In this document: positions 47,205 through 59,896 of the stretch, piece after piece
Layout of the letters: each line of letters begins with the position of its first letter
Numbering within the stretch: the stretch's first letter is position 1
DNA from: Patiria miniata
Taxonomy: Eukaryota; Echinodermata; Asteroidea; Valvatida; Asterinidae
DNA length: 64,000 nucleotides
Assembly: GCF_015706575.1 (NCBI RefSeq)
Contig: NW_024037048.1
Location: forward strand, 13,781,512-13,845,511
Direction of reading: 5' to 3'
The notes under the pieces: model-generated
Told to the model about the DNA's origin: nothing
What the model saw: the letters and a program-made list of their open reading frames with translations, nothing else
The model's database searches: none
Program-made: the position numbers and the translations under genes

Positions 47205-48750
47205 CCATAAGTTTTGGGACTCTCATACACAGTATTGAGAGTCCCAAATTTTCGGACTACACTTACAGTAGTCCGAGTAACTTGGACCATGCTTGGACCC
47301 AACTTATCGTCTTTTTAACATTCAGATTTCACCCTCAAAATGGCCTCCCAATTACAAGATAGGCCACCTGAGGTACAAATAGACATCGATGATTAAGATG
47401 GTTGTACTGAAGTTTATTTACGATCCGGAAGAAAAGTGAAATTTCCCGTTCAATTCTGAGAGCTCCCCTTGCGATCATGAACACGTTCAATTTCCGACTC
47501 GTGTTAATGTTTGAACGACGTGATGTAGTCTTCATGCCCAGCGTACATTCAATGGTCCCCATATTCCAAGTGCGATTCCGTTACCGAGCGCGAAGCATCG
47601 ATTATGATAATGAGTAGACTGGATCTCGCTTGTGAACACAAGTGGAACTAGCTTGAACTGGTTTCCGCCCATAAAAGCTGTCCTAGTTCCCGACTCTCTA
47701 TTATCGGTCGAAATGTACTTGTGTTTAGAAACGAGATCCAGTCTACTCATTATCATAATCGATGCATTGCGCTCGGTAACGGAATCGCACTCGGGATATG
47801 GGGACCATCGAATGTACAATGTACGCTGGGCATGAAGACCACATCGCATCGTTCAAAACATTAACACGAATCGGAAATTGAACGTGTTCACGATCGCGAG
47901 GGGAGCTCTCGGGATTGAATGGGAAATTTCACTTTTCATCCAGATCGTAAGTAAACTTCAGTACAACCATCTTAATTATTGATGTCTACTTGTACCTCAG
48001 GTGGCGTATCTAGTAATTTGGAGGCCGTTTTGAGGGTTAACCACTGAAATCTGATGTTTTTGTTGGGCAATGTTGGGTTTTTGGGTCAAAAGACAAAATT
48101 GTGTTGCTCGGCATATACGGGGATGGAAAGATTTCCATATACGAAGTTCACTAATTTTCCTCTGTATTGACTAATACAAGCCCCCAGATAGCAATTTCAT
48201 GTCATCAAAGTCAATTTGAGCAGTGAGAAAACTATACAAGCATTTTCTTAGAAAACACTTAGAATTTTTCAGTCCAATCTCATAGGGTCTGTACACAGGG
48301 TGTTGAATGAACTTCGTATGTATATGGAAATCTTTCCCAAAAACATGTCAAACTTTGTCAAATTTTGATTTGCACATGATTAAGGCTTAATTTGTAGGTT
48401 ATTTTTGCTTTAGAAGCCTACTCACCTTCTTTATAGCCTAATCAGAAAGTGCTGCCTTTTTCAGATGTCTCTTTTTGGTGAAATTTCCAGATTCGTTTGC
48501 ACACGTTCGCGTATCAAAATTTCAACATGAAATTTCACGAAAATTAGACATCTGAAAAAGGCAGCACAAACATGACAAAAGAGGGTGAGCATGGTGAGTA
48601 ACTTCTAAACAAAAATAAAGTACAAACTAGGCCTAAATGTGAATATCAAAATTTGACAAAGTTCGACATGTTTTTGTACATGATGGACTAGTCCGAAAAT
48701 TTGGGACTCTCAATACTGTGTATGACTATGAGAGTCCCAAAACTTAAGGT
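47205..48750. repeat. Nested foldback complex 1
   Basis: Outer arms 47205-47262 and 48688-48746 are inverted (GTTTTGGGACTCTCAT, GAGAGTCCCAAATTTTCGG). Inside are a 700-bp palindrome at about 47336-48036 (ends AAATGGCCTCC.../...GGAGGCCGTTTT, centre about 47686) and a second palindrome at about 48343-48676 (CATGTCAAACTTTGTC ends, GAAAAAGGCAGCAC inside). No coding content; open frames appear on both strands because the sequence is self-complementary. Confidence 0.85.
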
Positions 48751-48966
48751 ATCTATATCGTGCAAAAGTTTGTGCTGCATAACAGAACCAGTGTGAATCA
48801 AATTTGCAAGCTTCTTACTCACTACAGTCCTGACAGTTTCTTCAATAATCCCCGAAACTTTTGCCTCGCAAAGTTGCTGTTGTGAGCATTGCATCACCAA
48901 AAATTCAGCTTTTAATTCTAATTTTGCAGAGAGATATCAAAATCCAAACGTGAGACATCACGTTGA

Positions 48967-49534
48967 TTAGCCCCATAAATGTGGCCTATTTACTGGACTG
49001 CCTCCGTAAACATAGGCCACACATCCACTAGCTTGAGTAACTCCAGCTGACATGCTCATATTCATTCACATGCTACATGTGAATGAATATGGAGCATGTC
49101 AGCTGGAGTTACTCAAGCTACACATCCACATGTACAAAAATCGTGTCGACGTTGCCAAATTTTGATTTTCACATTTAGGCTTACTTTGTAGGTTTTTTTG
49201 CTTTAGAAGCATTCTCACCCTCTATATAGGCTAATCAGAAAGTGCTGCCTTTTTCAGATGTATATTTTTCGTGAAATTTCCAGATTCATTTTTACACGTT
49301 TGCGTATCAAAATTCAACATGAAATTTCACAAAAATTAGACATCTGAAAAAGGCAGCACTTTCTGACTAGCCTATAAAGAGGGTAAGTATGCTTCTAAAG
49401 CAAAACAAATCCTACAAACTAAGCCTAAATGTGAAAATCAAAATTTGGCAAAGTCGACACGATTTTTGTACATGTGGATGTGTGGCCTATGTTTACGGAG
49501 ACACTCCAGTAAATAGGCCACATTTATGGGGCTA
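48967..49534. repeat. Nested foldback complex 2
   Basis: Ends TAGCCCCATAAATGTGGCC and its complement. Arms continue through CGTGTCGACG and AAAAAGGCAGCACTTTCTGA to a centre near 49300. The left arm is interrupted by an independent 92-bp palindrome at 49029-49120 (GCTTGAGTAACTCCAGCTG), which is absent from the right arm and from the related copy at 60230-60696. Confidence 0.85.
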
Positions 49535-49597
49535 CACGTTGATGTGTACTGCAATGCATTGTGCAAAAAGACTCCTCAGCTATAACATTTTCATCAT

Positions 49598-50180
49598 GTA
49601 GATAAAACAGCGCCCTCTTGTTGATCTGAGTGAATGCAAAATGTTTCATTTTTAAAGCTATAGTCCATCATTTGTAATTAGTGCATTTTGTTCGTTTGAG
49701 GCAACAAAAGTGTTCAAAATCTAATAAAGGATACTGAGCAACTAACCTGATGAAGTTTCAGCTAAGCTTCAGCTGTACATTCCGAGAAAAACGGCATTCT
49801 AAGATCTCAATTTTAAATCAAAAGTTTAATACTGAATCATGTTTTGAATTGTTTTGTAATTGCAGCTATACGCGGCGTCGCGCACTGATCCGACGAATTA
49901 TAACAACCGCGCGCGCGTGTGCGTCGTTCCAATACTTGTGTGCGCTGCGCTGAATAACAAAACGAACTACTAATTTAAATTTTCCTACGGTGCTTCTTAA
50001 GAATCACCGTTGGAAATGCCTTCTTTCGTTGATTACTTCAAAATGACAGCTTCCCAGAAAGAATAATTTCACAGGGAGTTTAGTTCCCTTACTATCTTTC
50101 AACCAAGTTTGTTTTTCAACAGTAATTACGCCAGTTACTTTTCGGATGGCTGCAAATGATGGACTATAGCTTTAACAGAG
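49598..50180. repeat. Inverted pair around a GC-richer core
   Basis: GCGCCCTCTTGTTGATC...GCTATAGTCCATCATTTGT at about 49609-49680 is inverted at about 50145-50185 (AAATGATGGACTATAGC...GAGGGCG). The core (49860-49950) is CpG-rich. No gene recognised. Confidence 0.6.
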
Positions 50181-50301
50181 GGCGTTATGTTCATTTGGCC
50201 ATCGATTAAAAAACAAGTCCTCTTTCTACTGTCGCGCCGCCACCCTCTAGTGTCGTCCCACTTACCGATGATATCACATTTAACAAGTCCTCTTTCTACT
50301 G

Positions 50302-50370
50302 ACTTATCGCCTTTTTTAACATTTGGACATATCGCCACACCATGTCCAAATGTTAAAAAAGGCGATAAGT
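50302..50370. repeat. Perfect 29-bp hairpin
   Basis: Arms 50302-50330 and 50342-50370 (ACTTATCGCC ... AACATTTGGACAT) with an 11-nt loop. The arm motif recurs at 47300, 60712 and 61340 as the edge of other foldbacks. Confidence 0.93.
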
Positions 50371-50399
50371 TGGGTCCAAGTTACTCGGACTACATCTAC

Positions 50400-51154
50400 A
50401 TGTATATCTATCACTACCGTGCGTGATATATTACTCATGAGCTTCTAGTGACGTCATAGTCATGCATATTCATTACGCGCTCTACTGTCGTACCATTTTA
50501 TGCTACCGGGAATCAGACATACATTTCTAAAGCATGGAGAATGACGTGGATGGTTTTTGAACTGCCAAAAACTTGCCTTAAAATTGGACTTTAGATTTCG
50601 CAGGTGACACGCTTGCAACTATAGTATTTTGATGTATGTGTTGTGTGGGCATTAATTAGCCAAATGGTGAGTAAAAAAACGTCAGTTGTAATTTTGCACG
50701 TTTTTATGCACTCACGGTCCCAGTCTGATGATGGACATGGTGGAAGTGTGGCCTTTATTTGCGGAGGTAGTCTAGTAAATTGGCCACATTTATGCCGGCT
50801 AGGGTCCAACTCCAAGTTAGGCTACGGTCCGCGGACTACACTTGAACCTTCAAACACCATGACCTACTCCTAGAACTATGAGGCTCCACGTAGTGGAGCC
50901 TCATAGGTTCAGAACCCCGCAAAATTGTTGTCAGCACAAAACACTAATTAAGTACAAAAACGTCCATCCCAACCAAGCTGTTTCCCACAGAACCCCTGCA
51001 CAGTTTGCCCCTAAACTCCGTACAATACCTCATGACATACTCACGTTATGTGCACCCAACAAACATCGGTGGATTCTGTCTGTTTTCGGCAAAAATGATG
51101 AAAAATATGCCCTTTCCGCACTGAGCCAACCTAACACTTGAAACGAGCACGCGC
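50400..51154. other. No gene recognised
   Basis: Includes the 30-bp palindrome TATGAGGCTCCACGT/ACGTGGAGCCTCATA at 50877-50906 and TATTTGCGGAGG...GGCCACATTTATG pieces of foldback 2. No coding exon recognised. Confidence 0.45.
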
Positions 51155-51334
51155 GCAGAATGATCGCAGTCATTTTCGGTTCGATCGCTCGGAGCGCGCC
51201 GCGGGGGGTATAATGTATTAGGAGCGGAACGATAGTATGCGCATGCGTACAAGTGCAAGTACGTACCCCCCCCCCCCCCCCCCCCCGCGGCGCGCTCCGA
51301 GCGATCGAACCGAAAATGACTGCGATCATTCTGC
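51155..51334. repeat. Foldback with 55-bp arms and poly-C
   Basis: GCAGAATGATCGCAGTCATT...GCGCGCCGCGG is inverted at the right end (CCGCGGCGCGC...AATGACTGCGATCATTCTGC). The right arm is preceded by a poly-C run. Confidence 0.85.
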
Positions 51335-52529
51335 CCAACCCCTCCACCCCAGCTTTTCCAACTTTCCAAGTTGGTGGTTCCGCAAATATTAACAAGAGAT
51401 TGCGGCGGTAGTTAACCGAGTGGCGAAACAGCGAGCCGTTTGAACAGAGACTAGACAGTACACATGCGTCGAGTGAGCTACATGCGAGGTTTTCCAAATC
51501 CTAGCTTCACTCCAATACCGGATCCAGCTCTATGGCAAACCCCATGTCCGAAACCGGTTTACGGAACGAAGCCGGAGTTTGGGAAACCCCGGTATGTCTC
51601 ATCATGACCTCGGTGACTTTCGGTCGTCTTGTAAACATAGGCTTCGTGCCCGGTTCGGAACAAAGCCATGTAAGGCCCCTAATCAGACAAGTGGCTTTGT
51701 CATTTACGTGTATGGTATGGTCCCGGCCACTGGTATGGGGGAGGGAGGGGGAAGGGGGGCATGTGGTCGTTCAACTATCCCACCCCACCCCCATCGTCGC
51801 TACGTCATTGCTTCAGAGATTATTATAAATCGAGGTGGTTCGCAATACAGAATGGCAAACTCTGGTGTGATTTGTCCGGATATCAACCGGGCTAGTTCAG
51901 GGTGAATCGTGCGCGTTATGCGGAGGCCACAAACTAGCAAATGTAGGAAGTCTGGTCGTTCCATACAAGCCTTTCTCGTTGATATGGGGGGGATTTTAAA
52001 TCACTTTACATGCTTTTTTGGAACTGTGTCATTATTTTAAGTAGTGAACGTTTGATTTTTAGGTCCATCATCACCGGTCATGCATTCTAACATTTCTGGA
52101 AATGATTATTCGAACTGGGAGATATTAAAGTGTAAAAACCTTTTCCACATTTAGAAGGCCACGATTATACACGGGCCGTATATGATGTGTAAAGTTCATG
52201 GAACTTTATTTAACTGTATTTTATTTCCTCAAAGTCCCAATCAAGGAGCAAAGCCTACCTCAGGGGCATAACTACGGGGACACGGGGCATATACCCCCAC
52301 CCCCAGTGGAAGCCCCCCCCCCCCCGCTCCAGTTTGAAAGCCTGAAATAAAACATTAACTGTTGTAATAATACGTTTATTTTGTATTTAGTGCAGCCTTT
52401 GAAAAAATAACGCACCCCAGGTGCCCTACCCCAAGTTAAACCCAAGTTTCTCCGCTGGCTTGAGTACGATTTAATTCCTCATATAATCCCGAATATATCC
52501 ACACAATTTAATAGACTGAAGCGCCAACT
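51335..52529. other. No gene recognised
   Basis: Contains a possible start-plus-donor stretch near 51532-51591 (MANPMSETGLRNEAG, then CCCG|GTATGT), but no continuation in phase was found. Poly-C rich tract near 52295-52325. Confidence 0.35.
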
Positions 52530-52939
52530 GTACATTGAATGAATCACGGCCAGTGTATACGTCACTTGTCTATCCACCAATCACAGTTTGTCGGTGACGA
52601 GTCGGTGACGACAAGTCGGTGACCACAAGTGAGTGGTCTGTGACTGACAGGTTGTGTGTGTCAATCATAAATTCCATGTTTGGATGTGTCACCGACGTCC
52701 ATACAATATCCACCAATAAGAAGCGGCCATTTGAATGTCGGTGACAAGTTTTTTATGGTGACTTTATAGCCTCAGCGACATTAACATTGCTTTCGTATCA
52801 TTAATATGAAGCGAGTCGGTGATGTGTGATTTACAGCGCACAGGAGCCATGCAATCACAATCCAGGTCCGAGTTTTTAGTCACTGCTCAGGAAATCGATG
52901 GCACTATTTAAGACACGTGGGGCCGTCCACCCTTCACAT
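52530..52939 (+). promoter_or_regulatory. CCAAT/TATA promoter, third copy
   Basis: Three GTCGGTGAC copies in a row (52590, 52601, 52615), GTCACCGAC at 52687, GTCGGTGAC at 52737, CCAATCACAG and CCAATAAG boxes, AGTCGGTGATG, and a TATA-like CTATTTAAGAC at 52913-52923. Same order as 27120-27464. Confidence 0.65.
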
Positions 52940-53010
52940 CAACCGCGGGTCATAACACCTTTGGACGACAACCAGAGAGAGAACTGACTGCAAGAACAAG
53001 ATTTTGCTCG
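52940..53010 (+). other. Untranslated first exon, third copy
   Basis: GACAACCAGAGAGAGAACTG ... GCTCG|GTGAGTG, matching 27465-27534. It is followed 1.5 kb downstream by the exon-like unit 54553-54613, the same order as exon 1 and leader exon in block B. Confidence 0.6.
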
Positions 53011-53345
53011 GTGAGTGTTTGAAACAATCATTTTTCCTCTGAAGAAATTTGTTGTTTTTGCACAATGTGTTTGAATCAATGCGGGATTCAGATTTTGTTG
53101 AATGTTGCTGATTCAATGATTCTCCAAACAGCGAGCGCGGTGGTAGGCTTGATATTTTCCCGTCTTTGTGTGCTTGTGAAAATGTGGTAGCTTGAGGACT
53201 GGAAAAAACCCCAAGATTTTTATGAACAAATTGTTCTTTTTCATTTCACTATGACTCTGATACACGTCTGCTAACAGCAAAACCAGCGCGCTAATTCCGA
53301 TCCAGAAGTTGTGCCTTTTCCCAACGACCACTTTGGAGTTGATAA

Positions 53346-53468
53346 AGTATTGCGATAATTTACAAATGTGTTTGAAATTAACTTGTTCAGACGGACTTTG
53401 TTTGTGCATAACATTCACTAAGCCCGTCTGAAAGAGTTAATTTCAAACACTTTTGTAAATTATCGAGC
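53346..53468. repeat. Foldback with 45-bp arms
   Basis: CGATAATTTACAAA..TGTTTGAAATTAACT...CAGACGG is inverted as CCGTCTG...AGTTAATTTCAAACA..TTTGTAAATTATCG. It lies in the first intron of the third gene copy. Confidence 0.85.
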
Positions 53469-53549
53469 TATTTTATTTCAGCTCTTATAATGTAAACAGT
53501 TGGTGCGGATGCAGACCACGGTTTTGCGAGTTCAAATTTCAAGGCAATA

Positions 53550-54420
53550 AAAATGAGGAATTCCTGTCTGGCAATATTTCCGCTACTACTTCCATTGTGC
53601 ACTCTCAAAAACAAATTGTCCAAATACTTACTGGTTTCTTTACTTCTTGAACAAAAATCATTTGGATTCTTGTCGATATGGATAATACACTACGAAGTCA
53701 CATTGATGGGCTTTTTTATTTAGGTTCGACTGTTAGGTTGGACTGTTTTCTGACCGCAGTTTTTCGCAAGTATAAAACATCAAGTTCCCTGCTGTGATTC
53801 AGAACAGTAAAGATGTATTGATCATTCAAAATAATATTTCAGAGGAACTACAAATCGGTGTTTCACATTTTCGGTTTCCAAAAAAAAGTCTCTCAAAACC
53901 TGGACTCTTTATAACCTGGCCAATATTTTTGGCATGATCAAGCACACTCTTTTTTTTGCCTCCTTTTTTTCCTATTGACTTTATCGTTTAAATTTCCAAA
54001 CATGAAATCCTAGTGCAATGTACTCATATTATTTCCGGATATCACTCAAACTCAATCAGAATGAAAAGTTATGCGGAAGTTGGTCACGGAAGAACGTATA
54101 CAGGTATCCGGACATCTCAAAATGCCGGTCTTATATGTGTTATTATTTGTGGATATTCTCAGTGCCTTTGAACTCTGTTGTTCAACTGACATTTTGCTAT
54201 AGTTCACAGTGCGCCATTCCGGTTTCATCAAGTTACTTTTAAGCATTGCAGGATAAAAGTGTCACTGGTCAGAATAGACTAGAGGGCGCAAATACAAACG
54301 CACTGGATCATGATGATGCACACAGTTTTATACAAGTTCAATAGCTGGATGCATTTTGTAGAATTCATGGATAGATTTGATTTTTGGAGAACGCATTTGA
54401 GATAAATAGTCAACCCAAAT
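53550..54420 (+). repeat. Duplicated intronic module, copy IV
   Basis: Landmarks GAGGAATTCCTGTCTG, AAACATCAAGTTCCCTGCTG, GGTCACGGAAGAACG and GATGCACACAGTTTTA in the order of copy I. It connects the promoter copy at 53 kb to the exon-like unit at 54553. Confidence 0.75.
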
Positions 54421-54552
54421 TACATTTTCACTGTACAGACATTTTTTTGGCCGTATTGTACTTGTGGAATTCAGCCATGCCTCCCCACCAGACTCCAAGT
54501 TATCTCCTAGAGGATTTTTAATGACTCATATTTTTGTTGGTATTTTTTTCAG

Positions 54553-54613
54553 CCAGCAATCCGCTGAAGTGTTGAAGAGTGCTTCCGCGAGAGAATTCAA
54601 GAACTGTGCTTAG
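54553..54613 (+). other. Spliced exon-like unit, third copy (61 bp)
   Basis: Acceptor TTTTTTTCAG, donor TTAG|GTGAGTG. Near-identical to 1-53, with the satellite following 150 bp later in both. Frame not conserved with 7291-7352; likely untranslated. Confidence 0.55.
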
Positions 54614-54764
54614 GTGAGTGTCTGTTAAAATTTTCTTCATTCAAGCATCAGAATAGAGCAGTGATTTGGTAGGAGACTGTTCCTTTTTTTCTATGCATTT
54701 AATATTTTTGATCAAAATTAGAAACCAGAAAACGTCATTCAATTACCTCTACGAAAAAAAATAA

Positions 54765-55725
54765 TCCTGGCCATGATGGTTAGGCTTCTCAGTTATCCCT
54801 TCTAAAAAAATATCCTCCAAGCCATAGTCTCCTCAATTATTCCTTCTAAAAATATCCTCCTAGCCATGATGGTTAGCCTCCTCAATGATCACATCTAAAA
54901 ATATCTTCCAAGCCGTGATGCTTTGTCTGTTCAATAATCTCGTCTAAAAAAAATTCCTCCAAGCCATGATGATTACTATCCTAAAATATTATCCATTCTA
55001 AAAAAAAAATAGCTTCCAAGCCGTGATGGTTTGTGCGTTCAATAATTTCTTCTAAAGAAAATTCTCCCATTCATAATAGTTAGTTTCCTCAATTATCCCT
55101 TCTTAACAAATATCCTCCAAGCCATGATGGTTAGTCTCCTTAATTATCCCTTCTAAAACAATATCCTCCAAGCCACAATGGTTTTTATTTCAATAATCCC
55201 TTCCAAAAAATTCCTCCTAGCCATGATGTTTAGTCTCCTCAATTTTCCCTTCTAAAATATCCTCCTAGCCGTGGTGATTAGTCTCCTCAATTATCCCTTC
55301 TAAAATATATCATCCAAGCCATGATGGTTTTCATTTCAATAATCTCTATCAAAAAAAATCCTCCTTGCAGTGATGATTAGTCTCCACAATAATTATCCCT
55401 TTAGAAAAGATCCTCCTATCCATGATGGTTAGTCTCCTTAATAATGATCACATCTAAAACATATCCTCCTTGCCAGGATGATAAGTCTCCTCAATTATCC
55501 CTTCTAAAAAATATCCTCCTAGCCATGATGGTTAGTCTCCTCAATTATCCCTTCTCAATATATCCTCCAAGCCATGATGGTTAGTCTCCTCAATTATCCC
55601 TTCTAAAAAAATATCCTCCAAGCCATGATGGTTTTCATTTCAATAATCCCTTCTAAAAAGATACCTCCTTGTCATGAGTGTGAGTCTCCGCAATTATCCC
55701 TTCTAGAAAATATCCTCCAAGCCAT
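54765..55725. repeat. 50-bp minisatellite, block 2
   Basis: About 19-20 units. Unit order matches the first part of block 1, with later internal deletions, so it is a shortened paralogue. Confidence 0.93.
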
Positions 55726-57539
55726 GACACGGCAGTTCCACATGCATAGCGCGTACACACAAAAAGGTTCTGTAATGCGTTAGTGCTGTATTTGTGAACT
55801 CCAATGATGCCGGTGACGTCACACAACATGGCGCCGTCCACATACAGAAAAAAACATCGATGTTTCGTCCCAAATAATGTCAAAATTAGACACTTTAGAA
55901 ATATGTTTTATTATCATAAATGAGAGGCAATGACGGGATATGATGTTTTCTTTAGGAATAAATGAGAAAGGGGTATAATTTATATGCTAAGGTGTGTTTT
56001 AGGGGAATTTTCGCCAACATTTCAATGTATTCGCGTATCGAAGACTTTTAAAAGCCTTCAATAAAAGCGAAACGCAGTTTTTCAGAAGAAATCTTTATGT
56101 TGATACCATTATTCAGTTATGAAAATAGCCAAATCATACTTTTTCTTGGTCGGGTCGACATTTTAAAATAAAATATAGACGTTGAAAGTCAGACTACAAT
56201 TCCAAAGCTTCGCTTAGAATTCGGGCTGCTGCATCGCTGGTTTACGATCTAGTATCCCACTAATACATGCAAACTGGCGCGCGGGTACCAACTGGCCTAG
56301 CGCCGCGTGTGTTGTGTACACAAAAGCGCCGTACAACATGTACACATGTACATGTACATTGTACATGTGTACGTACGTAAAACCATCGCATTCGGGACGA
56401 TCGCAAGACATTGAAAAAAAATGCATAAAATGCAAAACAGATTACATAGAAATAAAGAACCATCTATATCTGTCTTTAGAAGAAAACACTCACTGTGGAC
56501 AAAATAAACACACAATCCGAATTCACAAATGTTTAGTGTACAGTGAGTGAGTGTTGTACAGCATATTAAAGCAGCACAATCCAAAACCAAGCATGAATTT
56601 GCCATCAGTATAGCTAGACACTCTATCCTCTTAATTTTCTGGGGGAAGTTGCTGACAATTAATTGGATCTATAGCTTAAACAAAACAATAACAAATAGGT
56701 TTTTGTTTGGCAATAAACGCATTCTTTATTTCACAACCAATCCATATCATTTAAAAAAAAAGTTTCATTTACAGAAGTGAAACTTCACAACAGCCATATT
56801 TTACAAGTAAATAAAGTGCACATGTAATGCAGGCATGAACTCAACTAGTGAAATCAGGTTTGGCAAGTTATAAAACTATGAAAAGTCTGAAAAATTAAGT
56901 AGGGTAGTTGCAGTTGATTCAAGAAAGTGATTCAAAAATTCAACTTTATGAAAGGGCAAATGGATTTAAGCATACCCTCACACCTGAAGACAGTAAAGGT
57001 TTTTTTTATATTTATTTATTATTAATATTTTGTTGGAGAAAGGAGCTTGCAGTTCAACTGCACTATTTCATAAGTGGTGGTGATGGCAATTTCAGGTTTC
57101 AAATTTTCGCTTAATTAAAATTTCACATACGTACGTGTACACGTACCTGGATGACCTGCCCCCCCCCCCCAGATTTACAAAGCACTACATCGCTTCACAA
57201 TTTGATGCAAACACAGTCCACTGTGAAGTTCTTTTCCAGTGTGAATGCATCATACATCGTCAATTTTGTTAAATATTTTAGAAAAGTTTTCACAAGTACA
57301 ATCGACGACTCTTTGTTGACTTTTCGACGACTACTGTTCTTTGAATAAATACATAACATGAAAAAACATGAACATGTTCATGTAGTCACCTTTTGTCAGC
57401 ATATTTTGTAAAATGAATCACAGGATGCGTCATCCTAGGGATACAACGATGCATCGTAGGTTACAATAAGTTTCATGAAATCAGGTACAGATTGTCATCG
57501 TCACTACGAACGACACTCTCGCACCCGTGTGTGCGCTGT
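55726..57539. other. No gene recognised
   Basis: The satellite stops abruptly in CATGACACGG. Later features are an ACATGTACATGTACATTGTACATGT palindromic run (56336-56366) and poly-C at about 57160. No exon with both splice sites and homology was recognised. Confidence 0.4.
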
Positions 57540-57865
57540 ACGCGCGCGTGTTTACAGAACCGGGATATTTTGGGTTTTACGAACTGATATCCGCCACAGT
57601 GCGGCACTTTTAGAGCGCACCCCGTACATTTTTGTTTTCACGAACTGACACCCAAGCATGATGCGGCAATATCCGTGTACTTGTGCGATTATACATGTAC
57701 AAATTTTGCATTAAAAAGCGATTTAATTGGTAAAATTAAGATCAGTGTCAGTTCGTGAAACCGAAAATGCATGGGTGCGCTCTAAAAGTGTTGCACTGTG
57801 GGGGATGTCAGTTTGTGAAACCCAAAATATCCCGAATCTGTAAATACTCAAGTGTGCGCAAGTGT
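57540..57865. repeat. Foldback element (GATATTTTGGGTTT arms)
   Basis: GGGATATTTTGGGTTTTACGAACTG...GTGCGGCACTTTTAGAGCGCACCC is inverted at 57765-57840. The centre contains TACATGTAC. Non-coding. Confidence 0.82.
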
Positions 57866-58782
57866 CAGTTTGTGGTGACATTGACAAGATATATACCATC
57901 TGAAATGGCAATAAGGACAAAACAGAAACTGTCCTGATCAAAGATTACCTCCAGTTATCTCCTAAATTCCCAAACTATCTCAATTCTCTCAACCCCCCCC
58001 CCCCCCCCCGGCAGTAAGACATTCATTATGAAATGTTTACGTCAACTATGTTATTCAAGCATATGGGACAGGGAGGCAGCGAACAGACTACACCTACCAC
58101 TCCCAATTCAGATCACACTAAAAGTATTTGTACATGTACTCCACACCATGGACTATTTAGAAAGGTTCAGAGTGGGGGTTGGGCTGTTTGAATGAACATG
58201 GCCATGTCATGGCATGGTCAGGAACTGATACGGAGTTCAATCGCAATGGGTGGGTAGTACAGATCAGATGCGGAGGAATCCAAAGCTCGTCCATTATACC
58301 CGGCCATGCATGTCGTTGCCATCTTCAATCCAGAAATAGGAGGAAACTCTTCAAAACCTGAAAGCACAACAAGAATATAACAAATGGAACAAAGTCAAAG
58401 GGATACTTTGAGATGCATGGTGGCAGCAAATACACCAGTCCTTTTCTGAACGTCAATTTGAACATGTGCACATTAGGTTAAATGTGACGTAAAAAAAATG
58501 AAAAGGACAGGTAAAAGGAAGCGTCTCAAAAGTCTCTGTTGAAAATTATTGCCAGGTTATTTTCAAGATTGTTGTCTGTGCCTTTGCTGGGATTTTTCTT
58601 GCATTGAATATGAGTGTTAAAAACTATAGAAGATAAGAAAGTTTCATATTTTATCTTTTTCTATAGGCACAGACATACATGTACAATGTACATGTAAACA
58701 TGTACTTGTACATGATGTATGTACATGCATGTACATACATGCCATGATCAATTTCTAAGTAAAATAATATCAAGATGCTCAC
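57866..58782 (-). other. 3-prime region of the unidentified minus-strand gene
   Basis: A possible third exon has acceptor GTGCTTTCAG ending at 58358. If used, the split codon gives R-F-stop. A second AG nearer 58349 would give VSSYFWIEDGNDMHGRV and a stop. Which is real cannot be told. A poly-C run lies at 57993-58009 and a TACATGTA-rich palindromic tract at 58675-58740. Confidence 0.35.
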
Positions 58783-58927
58783 CGATGAAAATTGTCAAAT
58801 TTTCTGAAGGTATCCTTCGTCAGGGCAGGGTACGTCATCTGCGTGTCATGGTGGAATGCCGTACACTCCGCATAAGAAGAACTGTAGGCAAACCTCCTCC
58901 ACAGCGTCCGAGAGACAACCCATAGGT
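58783..58927 (-). CDS. Unidentified small protein, exon 2
   Basis: 145-bp minus-strand exon between acceptor ATCTAG and donor ATCG|GTGAGC. The only open frame (LWVVSRTLWRRFAYSSSYAE, then CTAFHHDTQMTYPALTKD, then TFRKFDNFH) is exactly the one required by the phase of exon 1 (59897-59939). The joined product would be about 64-80 residues. No family recognised. A plus-strand frame over the same bases is open too, which lowers confidence. Confidence 0.5.
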
Positions 58928-59896
58928 CTAGATGGCAAATTAAAGTACACATTCAAGTTCATGTACAGTTACGTGACGTTTGTGTTTGTACACAACAAGA
59001 ACAAGAGCATGCATTACATGGGTTTCGAGTAAACTCCGTACCCAACAACCACTGTTACCGACTCGGTCCCTAACAGACGGGTCTGACCGTCTGAGACAGC
59101 ATGGCCAACTCAGTTCCACTTCCAGGTCAACTTGGTCCCAGGTACAAATGTATAAAAGTCGGTCCAATGTCAACTAAGGGGGTAAGTCTCAAGTCATTTT
59201 AGTCCCAGGTCAAATTTGAAATTAATGGAAAAAATACTCTACAAAAAAAAAAGTACAATTATATGACTGAGTGAGGGCAAAAAAGAAATAGCATAATGTA
59301 TTGACGGCCCTGGCAATGTAACCTACATGTAGGGCCTACATGTCAAATCCTTTGTTTACGCATTTAGAACATACATGTACAGTACACAGTTTCCTTGAGA
59401 AGTTTTCAAGAACAATGTCAGGCTCCTGCCTGCAAAGAATGACCTCCATTCCTCCATCATCATTCATGTTCCTGCATGATGCATGCCATTGCCAGCAAAT
59501 CCTGACCACGCTGACTAAAATTTACATGAAATTTAAAAATCATAATGAAATTGGAGGATTCAGGACTGTTACTGTTAGGATTAAGGAATGCATTGTGATT
59601 ATTTATTACGAATACGATTTTCTGGGTAATTGCAACTAGCAAGGCACACTGGGCAGAAATATTTCTTAGATGAAAGTCTTCTACATACACGAGTCGTTGC
59701 GTCGTCCAAAAGTGCGTGCTATGGGATAGCTCAAGGCGCCTACACTACGACTGTTTCATGTACGACATTACTGTAATAACTTCCTGTCATGGCGCGGCGT
59801 ACGTACACAAAATCCTTGTGTCGCAGGCTAAAAACAAGGAAAAACTACAAAAACTACATCTTCTGAGCAGAGTAAATACATAATCTATAGGCTTAC
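58928..59896. other. Intron of the unidentified gene
   Basis: Contains a GGAGGATTCAGGACTG element related to the GGATTTTGCAGGATTGAGG repeats of the endophilin introns. No other exon recognised. Confidence 0.35.

Noticed and set aside
47336..48036. Open frames on both strands of about 70-105 codons
   Set aside because: Mirror-image frames produced by a palindrome; not independent coding evidence.
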